From Petunia secreta (lineage: Eukaryota; Streptophyta; Magnoliopsida; Solanales; Solanaceae), in the NCBI GenBank assembly GCA_029990175.1, contig JARKIP010000065.1, positions 1,740,501-1,804,500 of the forward strand: a DNA stretch of 64,000 nt. Reading direction: 5' to 3'. Positions 32,975-43,756 of the stretch are shown piece by piece (within the stretch, counting starts at the first letter, position 1; each line of letters opens with the position of its first letter). The notes beneath the pieces are model-generated. The model was given only the letters and a program-made list of their open reading frames with translations, was not told where the DNA came from and did not search any database. A program made the position numbers and the translations under genes.

Positions 32975-33701
32975 CTTAGGTTTGGATTGTCTCAACTACT
33001 ACTCCTAAGAACGACTTGTTCCTTTTGGGTTTTAGTAACGGTGCTCAGGAAGCACACATCTATATAATAACTTTAAGTAGCTTTTAATCTTACTCTTTTC
33101 ACCCAAATATATATATATATATATAAAGCATTGGGATTTGCATATATGTGTATATAGTCTTACATGATAGAGACATTAACTTTCAACCTTATTCTCTCTC
33201 TTTCTCTTATAAATTGAATTATGTCAGAAAAGAAATAGATCAATGCACACATTTACTATACAGAAATTTGAGCTTGATATCTCTTTATCATTTCTTTTGT
33301 TATAAGATCGTTTGAAATTTCTCTAAATATCTATGCACAAACTCGAAAATCTTTAGGAGCTCCCAGAGGATCAAAGAGCAGATGCAGTGAACAGCATGGT
33401 GTATGAGGCAAATGCACGGATCAGAGATCCAGTATACGGCTGTGCAGGTGCAATTTTCCAGCTGCAGAAGCAAACAAGTGAGCTTCAAGCAGAGCTTGCC
33501 AAGGCTCAAGTTGAGATCTTGAATGTGAAGAGCCAAAATGCTAATTTGGTGGAATTAATTTGCATGGAAATGTCACAAAATCAAGAAAACAATAGCAGTG
33601 TGTCTTCTGATCATAATGACCAACAAGCCTATGACAATACAGCCGGCCTTGTTTTGGAAGACAACAGTGTATTTGCAGCTTGGGAACCACTTTGGACATG
33701 A
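30644..33701 (+). CDS. LBD1/LBD11-like: LOB-domain transcription factor, class I, LBD1/LBD11 type (exons 30644-30916 and 33357-33701)
   Basis: Two exons encode 205 residues. Exon 1 ends KFLQ/GT and exon 2 begins AG/ELPEDQR, the conserved intron site of this family, inside the GAS block. The zinc-binding CX2CX6CX3C motif is residues C46, C49, C56 and C60 (CAACKILRRRCVEKC). The GAS block begins FGASNIIKFLQ (81-91), with the invariant DP of RDPVYGCAG at 115-116. A leucine-zipper-like LX6LX3LX6I spans 127-145. The tail ends EPLWT, as in LBD1/LBD11 relatives. LOB proteins bind DNA in the nucleus and control organ boundary, vascular or cambial development. The start is in good context (AAGCATGGC). 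The 2,440-bp intron is full of repeats, but the coding sequence is intact. Clade assignment is from motif memory. Confidence 0.93.
31251..31935. mobile_element. Putative hAT-like MITE in the LBD intron
   Basis: The left end has GGTGAATATTGGGAGATTTG followed by GTTCGGTTTTACC. The right end has TACCGGTTCGATTTGTTC then ACCCC. These are roughly inverted, and the interior holds many GGTTCGGTTTGG or AAACCAAACC blocks. The style matches the MITE at 18988-19574. Flanking TTTGTGTG and GATGTGTA agree at 5 of 8 bases, so an eroded 8-bp duplication is possible but not shown. Confidence 0.5.
32393..32650. mobile_element. Stowaway MITE (Tc1/mariner) in the LBD intron
   Basis: The element starts CTCCCTCGTTCCAAAATGGT and ends ATCATTTTGGAACGGAGGGAG-type sequence, long terminal inverted repeats. 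It is flanked by TA on each side (32391-32392 and 32651-32652). The 258-bp length, the CTCCCTCCGTTCC terminus and the TA duplication are the classic Stowaway features. It is non-autonomous, with no coding. Confidence 0.93.
32785..33125. repeat. Tandem duplication, 188-bp period, in the LBD intron, separated by (AT)n
   Basis: The block starting TTCTTAGGTTTGGATTGTCT occurs at 32785 and again at 32973. The copies look identical over about 140 bp up to CTTTTCACCCAAAT. Each is followed by an AT repeat (about 32,921-32,971 and 33,106-33,124). The duplication lies upstream of exon 2 and leaves the splice acceptor unchanged. Confidence 0.92.
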
Positions 33702-33803
33702 TGAAAGAAATTTTTGTACTTATATGAAATTTAGCTAGTCATAACAACTTGACATTGCCTTCAAGAAAAGGAACAGAAAAATGCAATATTGTTCCAAAAA
33801 TTC

Positions 33804-33809
33804 AATAAA
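33804..33809 (+). terminator. Poly(A) signal of the LBD gene
   Basis: AATAAA lies 103 bp after the LBD stop codon, in AT-rich sequence and in sense orientation. It is 72 bp before the copia element insertion. Candidate only; other AT-rich signals nearby could serve. Confidence 0.5.
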
Positions 33810-34180
33810 ATATATTCATTATATTAAAAGCCTAGAAAGAGGTTCTAATTTCATATACACAATACGTATAATACGTAGTAATGTTGTACCTAGTGCACCT
33901 TTCGTAAGACACTAGAGGGTGTGAATAGTGTCCTTACCCAAATTTTCAAACTCCTAAAACTTGCTTCTATCTCAATTGATTAACTCATAAAGAAACACGT
34001 TCCTTGCAAGTTTTACTTATCTCTAAAATTCGAACTAAATGCGGAACCGTAAATAACATAGAGATTTTTACGTGGAAAAATCCTTGCTCAAGGGATCAAA
34101 ACCACGACCCGAACTCTTGGGATTTAAGCACTTTCCACTATGAAAAACTGAGCAAGTCTTAAGTTACAACTCTATAATCA

Positions 34181-35143
34181 ATGGGACGGTACAGTTCGGA
34201 TTTTAGCTTATCGGTAGCGGTATATTGGTGAATGATATGTAATTATGCAAAACCAGTACTGTTCTAATAAGCTATCGGTATATCGGTTATCGGTCCTTAA
34301 TGGTTCGGTAACCGGTATTGCTTGTACCACCGAAGTAATGCGAGAATTCTCGATGGTCGTATTAGTGTACCGCTGCATAGGAGGCTTCCAAGAAAAACCA
34401 ATTAGTACATAATAATAAGAAATATAAGCTAATACTAAAGCACAAAGAGCCACTTACATTGTCCACTTGGACAAATATTTATGCCTAACGCTGTTAATTG
34501 TCACCATCATTGGCATTCTTCCACCGTTGATTCCATCAAAGTTGTTTCCTCAATTGTGGACAAATTCCGCTATGCTCCTAAACTTATTTATGCGATGCAA
34601 AATTAATTCATATAGGAGACATTTAAACTCTTAAACCATACCAGATGTCTTCACTACCTTCACAATGGCTATGCTAAAGCAGTAATATATCGTGATGTCA
34701 AGTCTGAAAATATATTAGTTGATGAGAGTTTCATGGCAAAAGTTACACATTTTGGACAAAATGAATCTGAAGACCTGAAGAAGCCTAGAAAGAGAATCAA
34801 ACGTATAAAATGGGGCATGCCTTATAAAGAGTAATGGCTACCAATAGTAATAATAGTAGAAGTTTAACATATAAACTAAAGTTATACTAAATTAAAATTT
34901 AAAAGGGTTAATATATTAATAATTAATAAAATAAAATATATAAAAATTATAAAAAATACATTATCAGTTATCAAACCGTCAACGGTAAATATATATAAAT
35001 ACTGTTATCGTAACGATATCTTATAAATATTAGAAATCAATACCATTACCGAATAAATATACCATTATATATCATTATGCTTATCGATAGCAGTAGCGGG
35101 TCGCCTATCGGTAGTAGTTTGGTTTTGCACACACGCTAGTACC
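34181..35143. mobile_element. Nested DNA transposon in the copia 1 3' LTR, carrying captured gene sequence
   Basis: LTR sequence breaks off near TATAATCAATG and resumes at TAGTACCTAGAACC. The insert has ends rich in short alternating motifs: GGGACGGTACAGTTCGG then TTAGCTTATCGGTAGCGG on the left, and GCTTATCGATAGCAGTAGCG then TATCGGTAGTAG on the right. The inner parts are inverted with respect to each other. A target duplication is not clear; about 18 bp of LTR seems to be missing at the junction. Non-repeat DNA in the middle (about 34,480-34,830) includes the kinase fragment listed separately. Style suggests a hAT-like, non-autonomous element. Confidence 0.6.
34643..34756 (+). pseudogene. Captured receptor-like kinase fragment (CrRLK1L-type catalytic loop)
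   Basis: Thirty-eight codons without a stop read RCLHYLHNGYAKAVIYRDVK, then SENILVDESFMAKVTHFG. This covers kinase subdomains VIb-VII: the HRDVKS-N catalytic loop (here YRDVKSEN) and the DFG magnesium loop (here HFG). The LHYLH.GYAKAVIHRDVKS style is typical of FERONIA-type receptor kinases. Both key changes (H to Y, D to H) would abolish activity. No other kinase subdomain flanks it, so a piece of a host exon was copied into the transposon. Adjacent sequence (HSSTVDSIKVVSSIVDKFRY, about 34,515-34,580) may be a second captured piece of unknown origin. Confidence 0.82.
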
Positions 35144-36099
35144 TAGAACCTTATAAGCTTCACTATAGCTTCTACGGTTGAACATTCTACCTTAAAGAAT
35201 TCTACTTTCAATGCTTCTTAACAACCTGATAGAATTATAACTTGATTCCTATAACAGAAAACTAGACAAACAGACTAAACTTATGAAACTTTAACTTTGT
35301 CAAGTTCTACTCCCTTGCTTCTGCTCTTGCACACAATAGCTCTCATAAGTATTTCCTCTCGATTTTCTCTATTTAGATTTCTTGAGTGCATAAATCTTCA
35401 AGGTCAAAATAACTTGTATTTATAGAGTTCACATAAGCCTGATTTAGTTTAGCTTAGAACTTTTTTTACAAATTGGAATCCGTTTCTCATAAGGTTTACA
35501 AGATTTTTCTTATTTGAAACTTATGTTGTTTTGCTTAAATGTTCAACCCTTTTCTGCTTAGAAGACTCTTTCCAGCGCCGCTTATTATTTTCTCCTTCTT
35601 CAACTTGGTTTGAGACTTTGACTTCAGTTGTTCCTTTTCCTTCTTCGACTCGATCTCACAACTCGAATAGCATCAACTCCAACTCAAACTGTGAACCTTT
35701 TCCATGTTCGCTCAGCACCAGGTCCATTATCAATCATCAAAACCTATACTTCAATAAGTTTTACTTTTTTAATGATGACAAACAACAAGAACCAGGTAAT
35801 TAAGTTAGGCAAAAAATAGGTCACAAGCATATACTAATCTTAACAACATCTAACTTCCCCCTTTGGGCATCATTGAAAAGTTCACAGTTCATGAACTTGC
35901 TCAACATAAATTAAGTAAAGTTCACTTTAGTGCCATAGGCAGCTAGCCAACTTGTAATGTAAGGAACCTGCTTTAGACAGAAAATACCAGCAAATTGCAG
36001 TAAAGGATATTTAAACATTCAAAGTGCCAAACTAGCATTAAACATCCAAATTACACAACCAAAAGTAATAATTATCTTAAAATAGGCCAACAAAGGACC

Positions 36100-38096
36100 A
36101 ACTAAGGGACATGAAGAAGGAATTGGTCAGGTCTAAGGGCTATCGGGAATGTGAAAGTGAGCAAGCAACTTGGCAAGACGACGCGAGTTTCCTTGCCTTT
36201 CATGCTTTAGCTCTGGAATTTTCTGCATTCAGCCACGCCAACTCTTCAGCTTGCCTTTCTAGCTGCCTCATATAGACCTCTACCCTTATGTCTAACCTTC
36301 TAACAGGCACTTCCTCAGGTTCCTCTTCCAACTTAATTATTTCCTCAACATGTTTACCATCCAGTCAATAATTACAGGATTTCAGTATGTTCCTCCCAAA
36401 CTCATCATTGTGATCGGGCTCAGTCCACCTACTCACATGCCCCCCAAAGAACTCAAATACCTTGCTCAGCATAAACCCATACACTACATAATGTTTTCCC
36501 ATCGCCAGATCAGCTACTCTACAAATGTGCTTTATCATAAGCTCCGACATATTTATACAACGTCTCTATCTAGAAAGTCCATATAAGTAAAGTCTAGGAA
36601 ATTTGCCTCACTTCTGCACTTTGGCGTCTTCAGCAGGTTCTTCAGCACAAATTCAAACAATAGCTGATAGATTGGGGCCATCGCCTTCTTTTTCACTTGG
36701 GTTGCCCTGGACATGTTTGGTCTCCCTACAAACTTTCTGGATACCTCTAAGGCAGACACTCCATCACCTCTAGCCAGCCACGAATTTCTCAAGTACTTAC
36801 TGTAGCCCTAAGACGGAACACCCAAAATCACACCTAATTCATCAAAATTGAATTGGATCACTAAACCCTTCACAATAGTTGTCACAATCCCCTCACTAAC
36901 TGTGCAGTTTGTTTAAAATTCTCGAACCTCTTGCTCATACAGCTTTCGAGTTTAATCCCAAAAAAGGTTCAGCCAACCTTGAGCATTCAGCTTCTCTACC
37001 AGCTGAGCCATGCCCTATAACTCATGATTAGCTAGAATTTTACTCGTAACTAAGGGCAATCTCCTTAAATAGTCCACTATTCCCTTCCTTGTCTTCAACA
37101 ATAACCAACTTAACCTTGAACCTTTTCTGCGCACCTCAGGTTCCTCAATAGCTTTCTCTTGTTGTTCCCTTATAGAACCTCGAGTAGCCGGCCTCTTAGC
37201 ATGACTACCAACCTTCTTGCTACACTCACCAGCATCACTGTCATAGTTTCTAGAGTTTCCAATATTAGAACTACCTACACATTCTCCTCCCTTCACAATG
37301 CTTCTCTTTTTCATAGATTTCACAAGAACATCTTCCTTAGGTCATTTTCCACCCTTTCTCTTAGGTTCACACACATCCACCACCTCAGTCTTATTAGATG
37401 AACTCTCCACATCATGAAGAGGTGGGTTAAGCCCTTTATCTTCAAGCAAAGCCATGATAAGGGGCTCTTTGTAACCTACACCCTCTAAATTCTCATCATA
37501 ATTGTCAATGTCCTCTAGATATGCATCATCACCAGCCAGAGACCCAGTAGGTAAACCAGGTTCTTTCTCTGGTTTATTGGCTGGTTAAACAGATTCTTTT
37601 ACATCTCCCTCTCTAATTACTGTCACTTCAAAGGAACAGTCGCATAAATAGGTTCTTTGACAGATTCCTCCAACGACTTATCACATAATCATCCTCTGCA
37701 CGTTTAGATTTTTCATTTTTTTTATTCCTACCACATTTTTTTCTACATCAGTACCTTCAACCACAACATCTTTTCATAAATCTACAACATGCCCAGGGGC
37801 TACACTAGTTTCAATAATAACTGTAGCAATAGGGGAACTAAGGTTTACCTTTTCAGTTTCTTGGACGAGTTCTTGATTTGTCTTAACCTTTTCTTCAGCA
37901 ACCGCAGTTAACACACTTTCCTCCTTGCTAGTAGCTTCCTTTAACACCTTTCTCTGTCTTAGCATCACAAACTTCTTTGGTATAGCCACAAAATGACTCG
38001 GTGCAAGTTCCTTCATATTTTTATTATTTTTTGAGATTTTAAGTTTAGGAGAAGCAAGATTTTTGATGTTCCGAGATAGTAGACATTTTATAGAGT
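36100..38096 (-). pseudogene. Copia 1 post-pol gene (extra ORF in env-like position), broken
   Basis: An ATG at minus 38096 corresponds to the start of the same gene in copia 2 (55436); both begin MST. Here a frameshift follows after a few codons. Recognisable parts then lie at 38040-37774 (FVAIPKKFVMLRQRKVLKEA), 37323-37015 (a basic region with LRRLPLVTSKILANHEL), 36792-36553 and 36550-36365 (GFMLSKVFEFFGGHVSRWTE). The product would be hydrophilic with a charged, low-complexity N-terminal half. SIRE/Maximus elements commonly have an extra gene in this position; whether it is envelope-related is not shown. No membrane segment is convincing here. Confidence 0.6.
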
Positions 38097-38626
38097 GTTT
38101 GTGCGAGTTTTGGAGAAAAAAAAAAGTTTTCACAAGGTTTTGTGTTTTAGACGATAGGAACAGTGAATCAATATAAACACACTTTCTGATATCTTAAGGG
38201 AATGGAGATGGTTGGCAGTTCGTATTGGGAAGTGGAACGGGGCGATGAGATGTGAAAAGGCTGATTTCATTATTATTACGCCTAAGAGCTGATGTCACTG
38301 GATTCAGAGAATTTTAATTTTGAATTAGCAACAAATAATCCAGTGCCAAGTAAGGTTAATATAACAGGTTGGCCATGGAATAAAAAATTTACTCTCAGTA
38401 TAAGTAAATTTGATGCGTACATGAACGTCGAAGCGCAGGTTCTTAAGATTTGATCCTCATACTCCAAAAAATTATTTGTCAGCATCTAAGTCATGAAAAC
38501 AAGTTCCAACAAGGTTAGCAAACAAACATTTAAGTTATAAAAAGTAAAGTCAACAATACTAAGTTAAAACAAGTAAACAAAGAAACTTTTCTAGCCAATC
38601 ATCAGGAGAACGAGGTGCTGCCTCGA

Positions 38627-41600
38627 TCAGTATAACTTGGTCACCCCTAGCTCAAGCCTGTTCTTTTCAAATTGTACCCTATCTAAAGCTTTAGTAAAGA
38701 TGTTAGCAATTTGATCCTTAGTCCTACAAAATGTCATAGTAATTAGGTCTTTCTCAACATTATCCCTTAAAAAGTGATGCCTAATATCAATGTTCTTCAT
38801 TCTCTTTTGCTGGACCGGGTTCTTGGCTATATTGACTGCACTAGTATTTTCACAAAAGATTGGAACTGGTCCAAACTTAATTTCAAAATCCTTCAACTAC
38901 TGCTTGATCCATAACAATAGTGAACAACATAAAGCACTTGCTACATATTTAGCCTCTATTGCAAAGAATGCTACTGAGTTTTGTTTCTTTATAGCCCACA
39001 AAACAAAACAAAACAAGGACCTAGGAAGTATGCCATCCCAAATGTACTTTTCCTATCAACCAAGTGACCATTATAGTCAGCAAGCAAACCCAATCAGATC
39101 AAAACTTCCACCTCTTGAATACCATAAACATAGATCTTGAGTTCCTTTCAAGTATCTCAAGATTCTCTTGATTGCTGATAAGTGTGACTCCTTTGGCTTT
39201 GGCTGGAACCTTGAACACAACCCAACACTATACACAGTATCTGAATGATTTGCAGTTAAATACAATAATGAACCAATTATTCCTCTTTATTTGGTTTCAT
39301 CTATTGAAGAACCAGTTTCATCCAGATTCAACTTAGTTCTAACAGCTATGGGTGTGCTCATATCCTTAGTGATTTTCATCCCAAATTTCTTCAAAATTTC
39401 CTTAATGTACTTCTGCTGATGAATCATTGTGCCTTCTTGAGTTTGCTTGATTTGAAAGCCTAAAAAGAAAGTTAGCTCACCCATCATATTCATCTCAATC
39501 TCGCTTCCTATTAGGTCGGCAAACTCCTTATAGAGGTTCTCATTCATAGCTCCAAAGATGATGTCATCCTTGGCTTTCTTCCTTAGAGACAAAGTGTTGT
39601 CTATCTTTTCTCTAGTGAAGCCATTCTTCAATAAGAACCTAGACAATCTTTCATACCATGCCCTAGGAGCCTGTTTCAATCCATACAATGCCTTGTCAAG
39701 TTTGTAGTCATGATCATGAAACTCAGAACTTTCAAAACCAGGTGGTTGAACCACATACACCACTTCATTAAAAAACCATAAAGGAATACACTCTTCACGT
39801 CCATCTGATGCAACTTAAACTCCATATAAGCTGCAAACGCAATCAACATCCTTATGGATTCCATTTTTGCAACAGGTGCAAAGGTTTCATCATAATTTAT
39901 ACTTTCTTCTTGACTGTAACCCTGAACCACCAGTCTTGCCTTATTCCTTGTAACTATTCCATGTTCATCCAGTTTGTTTCTAAACACCCACTTAATTCTA
40001 ATGATGGACCTTTCCGTAGGTCGAGGAACCAAGTGTCACACTTTACTTCTCTCAAACTGATGAAGTTCCTCCTGTATAGCAATCACTCAATCTGGATCTC
40101 GTATATTCTTAGGTTCTATAGCAGAGAAAAACGCATAGAATGCACATAGGTTCTTCAATGCTCTTCTAGTAATAATTCCGGTATAAAGACAAGAGATGAG
40201 GTTTTGCAGTGGATGTGAGATTTGATGCTTCCAAGGTTTAGGCTGAATCTGCTGAGTTGTTCCTTTAGAGGGGCCTTGTGTATCTGAATTTTCTACTTCT
40301 TGATCTTCAGTTCCCCCATATGATTGTCTCCTTGTTCCCCATAAGTTTGACCTTTATCTCTAGTTTGATCACCTTTCTGCTCAATGAAGTTCTCAGAGTC
40401 CTCAACAGGTTCCTCTCTAGCAATCCCGATCTTCTGATCATCATCTGCTTCTCTGTTTGATACTACTTCTGATTCATCAAATACCACATGCACACTTTCT
40501 TCCATAGTCAAGGTCCTCTTGTTGAACACCTTATATACCTTACTTTGTAAAGAGTATCCCAAAAAGATGACCTCATCACTTCTTGCGTCAAATTTTCCTA
40601 GAGGTTTTTTCCCATTGTTATGCATGAAACACTTGCACCCAAAAGCTTAAGATGTAGAATATTTGGTTTCTTGTCTCTAATCAACTCATAGGGTGTCTTA
40701 TCAGTGATGGACAAATAGAACATCGGCTTAGCAAATAGCAAGCGGTATTTACTGCTTCAGCCCAGAAATTCTTAACCAGATCGCTTGACAGCAACATTTT
40801 TCTAGCCATATCTTTTAAGGACATGCACTTCCTTTCAACTACTTCATTTTGTTGAGGGGTCCTTGGTGCAGAGAAGTTATGGTCCACATCATGCACATTG
40901 AAAAACTCTGCAAACTTAGCATTCTCGAACATAGTCCCATGGTCGGACCTAATACTTACAAGCTAAAACTCTAGTTTTTTATGTATAATCTTTTCCCAAT
41001 CCTTGAACACATCAAACGTTTCATCTTTTGATGCAAGAAATAGGGTCCACATGTATTTGGCATATTCATCAATAATCACCATTACGAACCTCTTACCTCT
41101 TCTACTCTTTACCGTCATTGGAAAACATAAGTCTATGTGAACCAGCTCAAATGGCTTAGCAGTACTAACCGCTTTCTTTGACTTGAATGAAGATCTTACA
41201 TGTTTCTCCCTCACACAAGCATCACAGATTTTGATGTTTTTGAATATTTTTCTTGACATTCCACGAACCAGGTGCTTTGACACCAACTTATTCAATTGAG
41301 TCAAGCTTGCATGTCTTAATCTCTTGTGCCAATGTTGTGTATCATTCTCAAGCACATTCAAAGAAGCCAATGCCTTGTACAGATTTTTCACACGTTTCCC
41401 TTCCATTACCAACTTCTTCAGTCTGCAGGTTCTTCATAATGCACCCTACAGAAGTGAAGCTTACTTGGTTTCCTCTATCACATAGTTGGGAGATACTTAG
41501 AAGGTTGTGCCTCAATCCATCTACAGACAGTACATTTTCAATAGCATGATTGAGGGACCTACCAACCATTCCTATACCTATAATTTCGCCACTCTTGCCT

Positions 41601-41720
41601 TCTCCAAAAGCCACACTACCCCATTGAAATACCGCGGTGAGAGAGAAAGTTTCTTCTATCTCCAGTCATGTGCCTGGAACACCCACTATCAAGAATCTCG
41701 CTTGGGTTTTTCTTTCCCAT
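38627..41720 (-). pseudogene. Copia 1 pol: protease, integrase, reverse transcriptase, RNase H
   Basis: Going down from 41720: a protease with intact LDSGCSRHM, the GAG pre-integrase domain (HKRLRHASLTQLNKL), and integrase with HIDLCFPM, RSDHGT and NEVVERK (all three acidic residues kept). One in-frame TAG splits the integrase near 40963. Next is the reverse transcriptase (40032-39287) with IKWVFRNKLDEHGIV, LHQMDVKSVFLYG and KALYGLKQAPRAWYE. The YVDD box is destroyed: sequence runs KKAKDDIIFGA where copia 2 has nine more residues including YV. RNase H (39265-38627) has NTSAVNIAKNPVQQKR and IANIFTKALDRVQFEKNRLE, but its own frame is interrupted near 39,070. Confidence 0.9.
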
Positions 41721-42499
41721 ACCAACCTACAAATGAAAATCAGGGGTTAGTAATATGAACCCAGACTAGCTTAGGTCCTTTTTTATGATAGAATGGATGA
41801 ATCAAATCTCTTCTAGCCCAGTAAGGTGAAATTGACTTTTTATTCGTCATTACTACCTTTTTAGCAACATGCATTCAATTTTATAATGATCAGTTTTTCC
41901 ACAAAGAAAGCAAAGCATGTTGCAAGGAAGTCCTACATACTTACTTCTAGGATTATAGGTAGGTAATAGTTTCCTATAGCCTAAGCCATTTTTACTCCTA
42001 TTATGATTATCATTCAACCAATTCAAGCCTTCAAAAGACTTGTTCCATTTAGTGATCCTGGTGAGTTCATAGTTAGCTTTATCAACCTTTTCTTGAAGAA
42101 CTCAGTTCTTCTCAGTTTTTGCTTATGCAAGGCTTTGTTTCTTTTAAACTCAGCTTCAAGGTTGATTTGAGCCTCACTAACAACTTTCTTACCAATGACT
42201 TCTTTCAATTTACGATTTTCAAGTTCAAGTGTAGAAACTTTCTTTTGCTCTTCAAGCACCTATTCCTTCAATTTCAGATTTTCAAGTTCAACAACGGAGA
42301 CTCTCTGATTTTCTTCAAGAACCTGAGTATTACATGATGATATCTCAACTTTAAGTTAAATTTAATTTTAGCTTTCTTCTAGGTTCTTGATTTCAATTTT
42401 AAAATCAGACACAACTGAGAGTACTTGGTCCTTTTCAGGAAGACATTGGTCTTCTCAGCCTTTAAACTCTCAATACCTTCTATTAAAGTTTGTGCTAGC

Positions 42500-43697
42500 A
42501 AAGTAAGTTCCCTTTGGGAGAAGTATGAAGCTTTGCTTTTAAGTCATTGAGACTTACCTCAGGTTAATAATTAGTGGGATTTTCTTTACTAAGAGCCATC
42601 AATGCTAGTGGAGAGTCATCCTCGAATTCTACTTCATGATTAGTGTCGATTTCAGATGGTCCCTACGTTACATACAATACTTCCTTTTTCTTTTTCCTCA
42701 TGGCTGTGAAGTTGGGTGAATGCCTGGTTTTCTTAGGTTCATTCTCCTTTGTAGTACCATTCTTTTTAAACTCAATTTCCCACATAGGACAGTCTTTCAC
42801 CGAATGATCCTTTTCATTACACTGGAAACAACCTGAGTAGTTTGGATTGTCAACAATACTCTTCTTAGTAAGAGTTGCTTTGGTGAATCTTTTAGCATCC
42901 TTCTTTTCAAGACTTAGCGACTTTCTTACAGCATTCAACCAGAGCCATCTCATGCTCAGAGCACTCATATTTAGAACATTCAGTAGCTTCCAAAGCTAGG
43001 TTCTTCTCCTTCTTAGGTTCTACCTTGATCCTTCACTATTTCATCAGCTCATGAGTTTTTAGATTACCAATGAGTTCGTCCAACTGAATCTTGTCTAGTT
43101 CCTTTAACTTGATGATAGTTATAACCTTGGATTCCCCAAGAATAAGGGAGAATCCTAATGACCTTTTCCACCAAGTCTTTATTAGTGAGAACTATACCCA
43201 AAGATTTCATCTCAATTGTTATGATTGTGAACGTATTCATCATGTCTTGGATAGATTCAGTCTCTCCCATGGCAAACAACTCAAACTTCCTTTTCATCAG
43301 CAGCTGGATTATGGACTTCTTAAGATGAGATGTTCCTTCATAAGCAACTTGTAGCGCATCCCAAAATTCTTTGGTAATCTTGTATGAAGAAACTTTATTC
43401 TATTCATCAGTACCAAGTCCACATATGATAACCTCTTTCCTTATCTTTCTTCTCAACCATCCTAAAATCAACATCAGTGTATTCATATCTCTCTTTGGGA
43501 ACAGTTTGCTGATTTGGTGGTTGACCAACTGTCTTGGTAGGGACAAGAGGTCCTTCAGATGTGATGATCTAGACCTGATAGCCTTCAGCTTGAATGTAAT
43601 CTTCCATTCTACCTTTCCACCATGCATAATACTGGCCATTGAATTGTGGAGGCATGTTAATAGATTGTCCTTCGGTTATGATCGGTGGTGAAGTCAT
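42500..43697 (-). pseudogene. Copia 1 gag with zinc knuckle and coiled coil
   Basis: The start is the ATG at minus 43697, reading MTSPPIITEGQSINMPPQF, 46 bp inside the primer-binding site. The capsid-like part includes FELFAMGETESIQDMMNTF and MKSLGIVLTNKDLVEKVIRI (43297-43064), typical of copia gag. The knuckle at about 42,840-42,780 reads CFQCNEKDHSVKDC, CX2CX4HX4C in form. Stops and frame changes occur near 43,565, 43,400, 43,060 and 42,660. A coiled-coil region continues at 42259-42023 (EEQKKVSTLELENRKLKEV) ahead of the protease; it is part of the same polyprotein in this family. Confidence 0.82.
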
Positions 43698-43742
43698 GAT
43701 TCAAATCCTTCTCAATATGTTAATCTTTATATGAGAGAACCT

Positions 43743-43754
43743 GCTCTGATACCA
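43743..43754 (-). other. Copia 1 primer-binding site
   Basis: The minus strand reads TGGTATCAGAGC, the standard initiator-Met tRNA primer match, two bases inside the LTR end. Confidence 0.85.
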
Positions 43755-43756
43755 CT

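Larger units (their letters stand above)
33882..35756 (-). repeat. Copia 1 3' LTR, enlarged by a nested transposon
   Basis: The LTR starts TGTTGTACCTAGTGCACC and ends near ACTTCAATA. The sequence matches the copia 2 LTRs and the right half of the copia 1 5' LTR. Without the nested insert (about 34,181-35,143) it would be about 910 bp. A pyrimidine-rich stretch (TTTTACTTTTTTAATGATGA) follows, where the polypurine tract should be. Confidence 0.85.
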
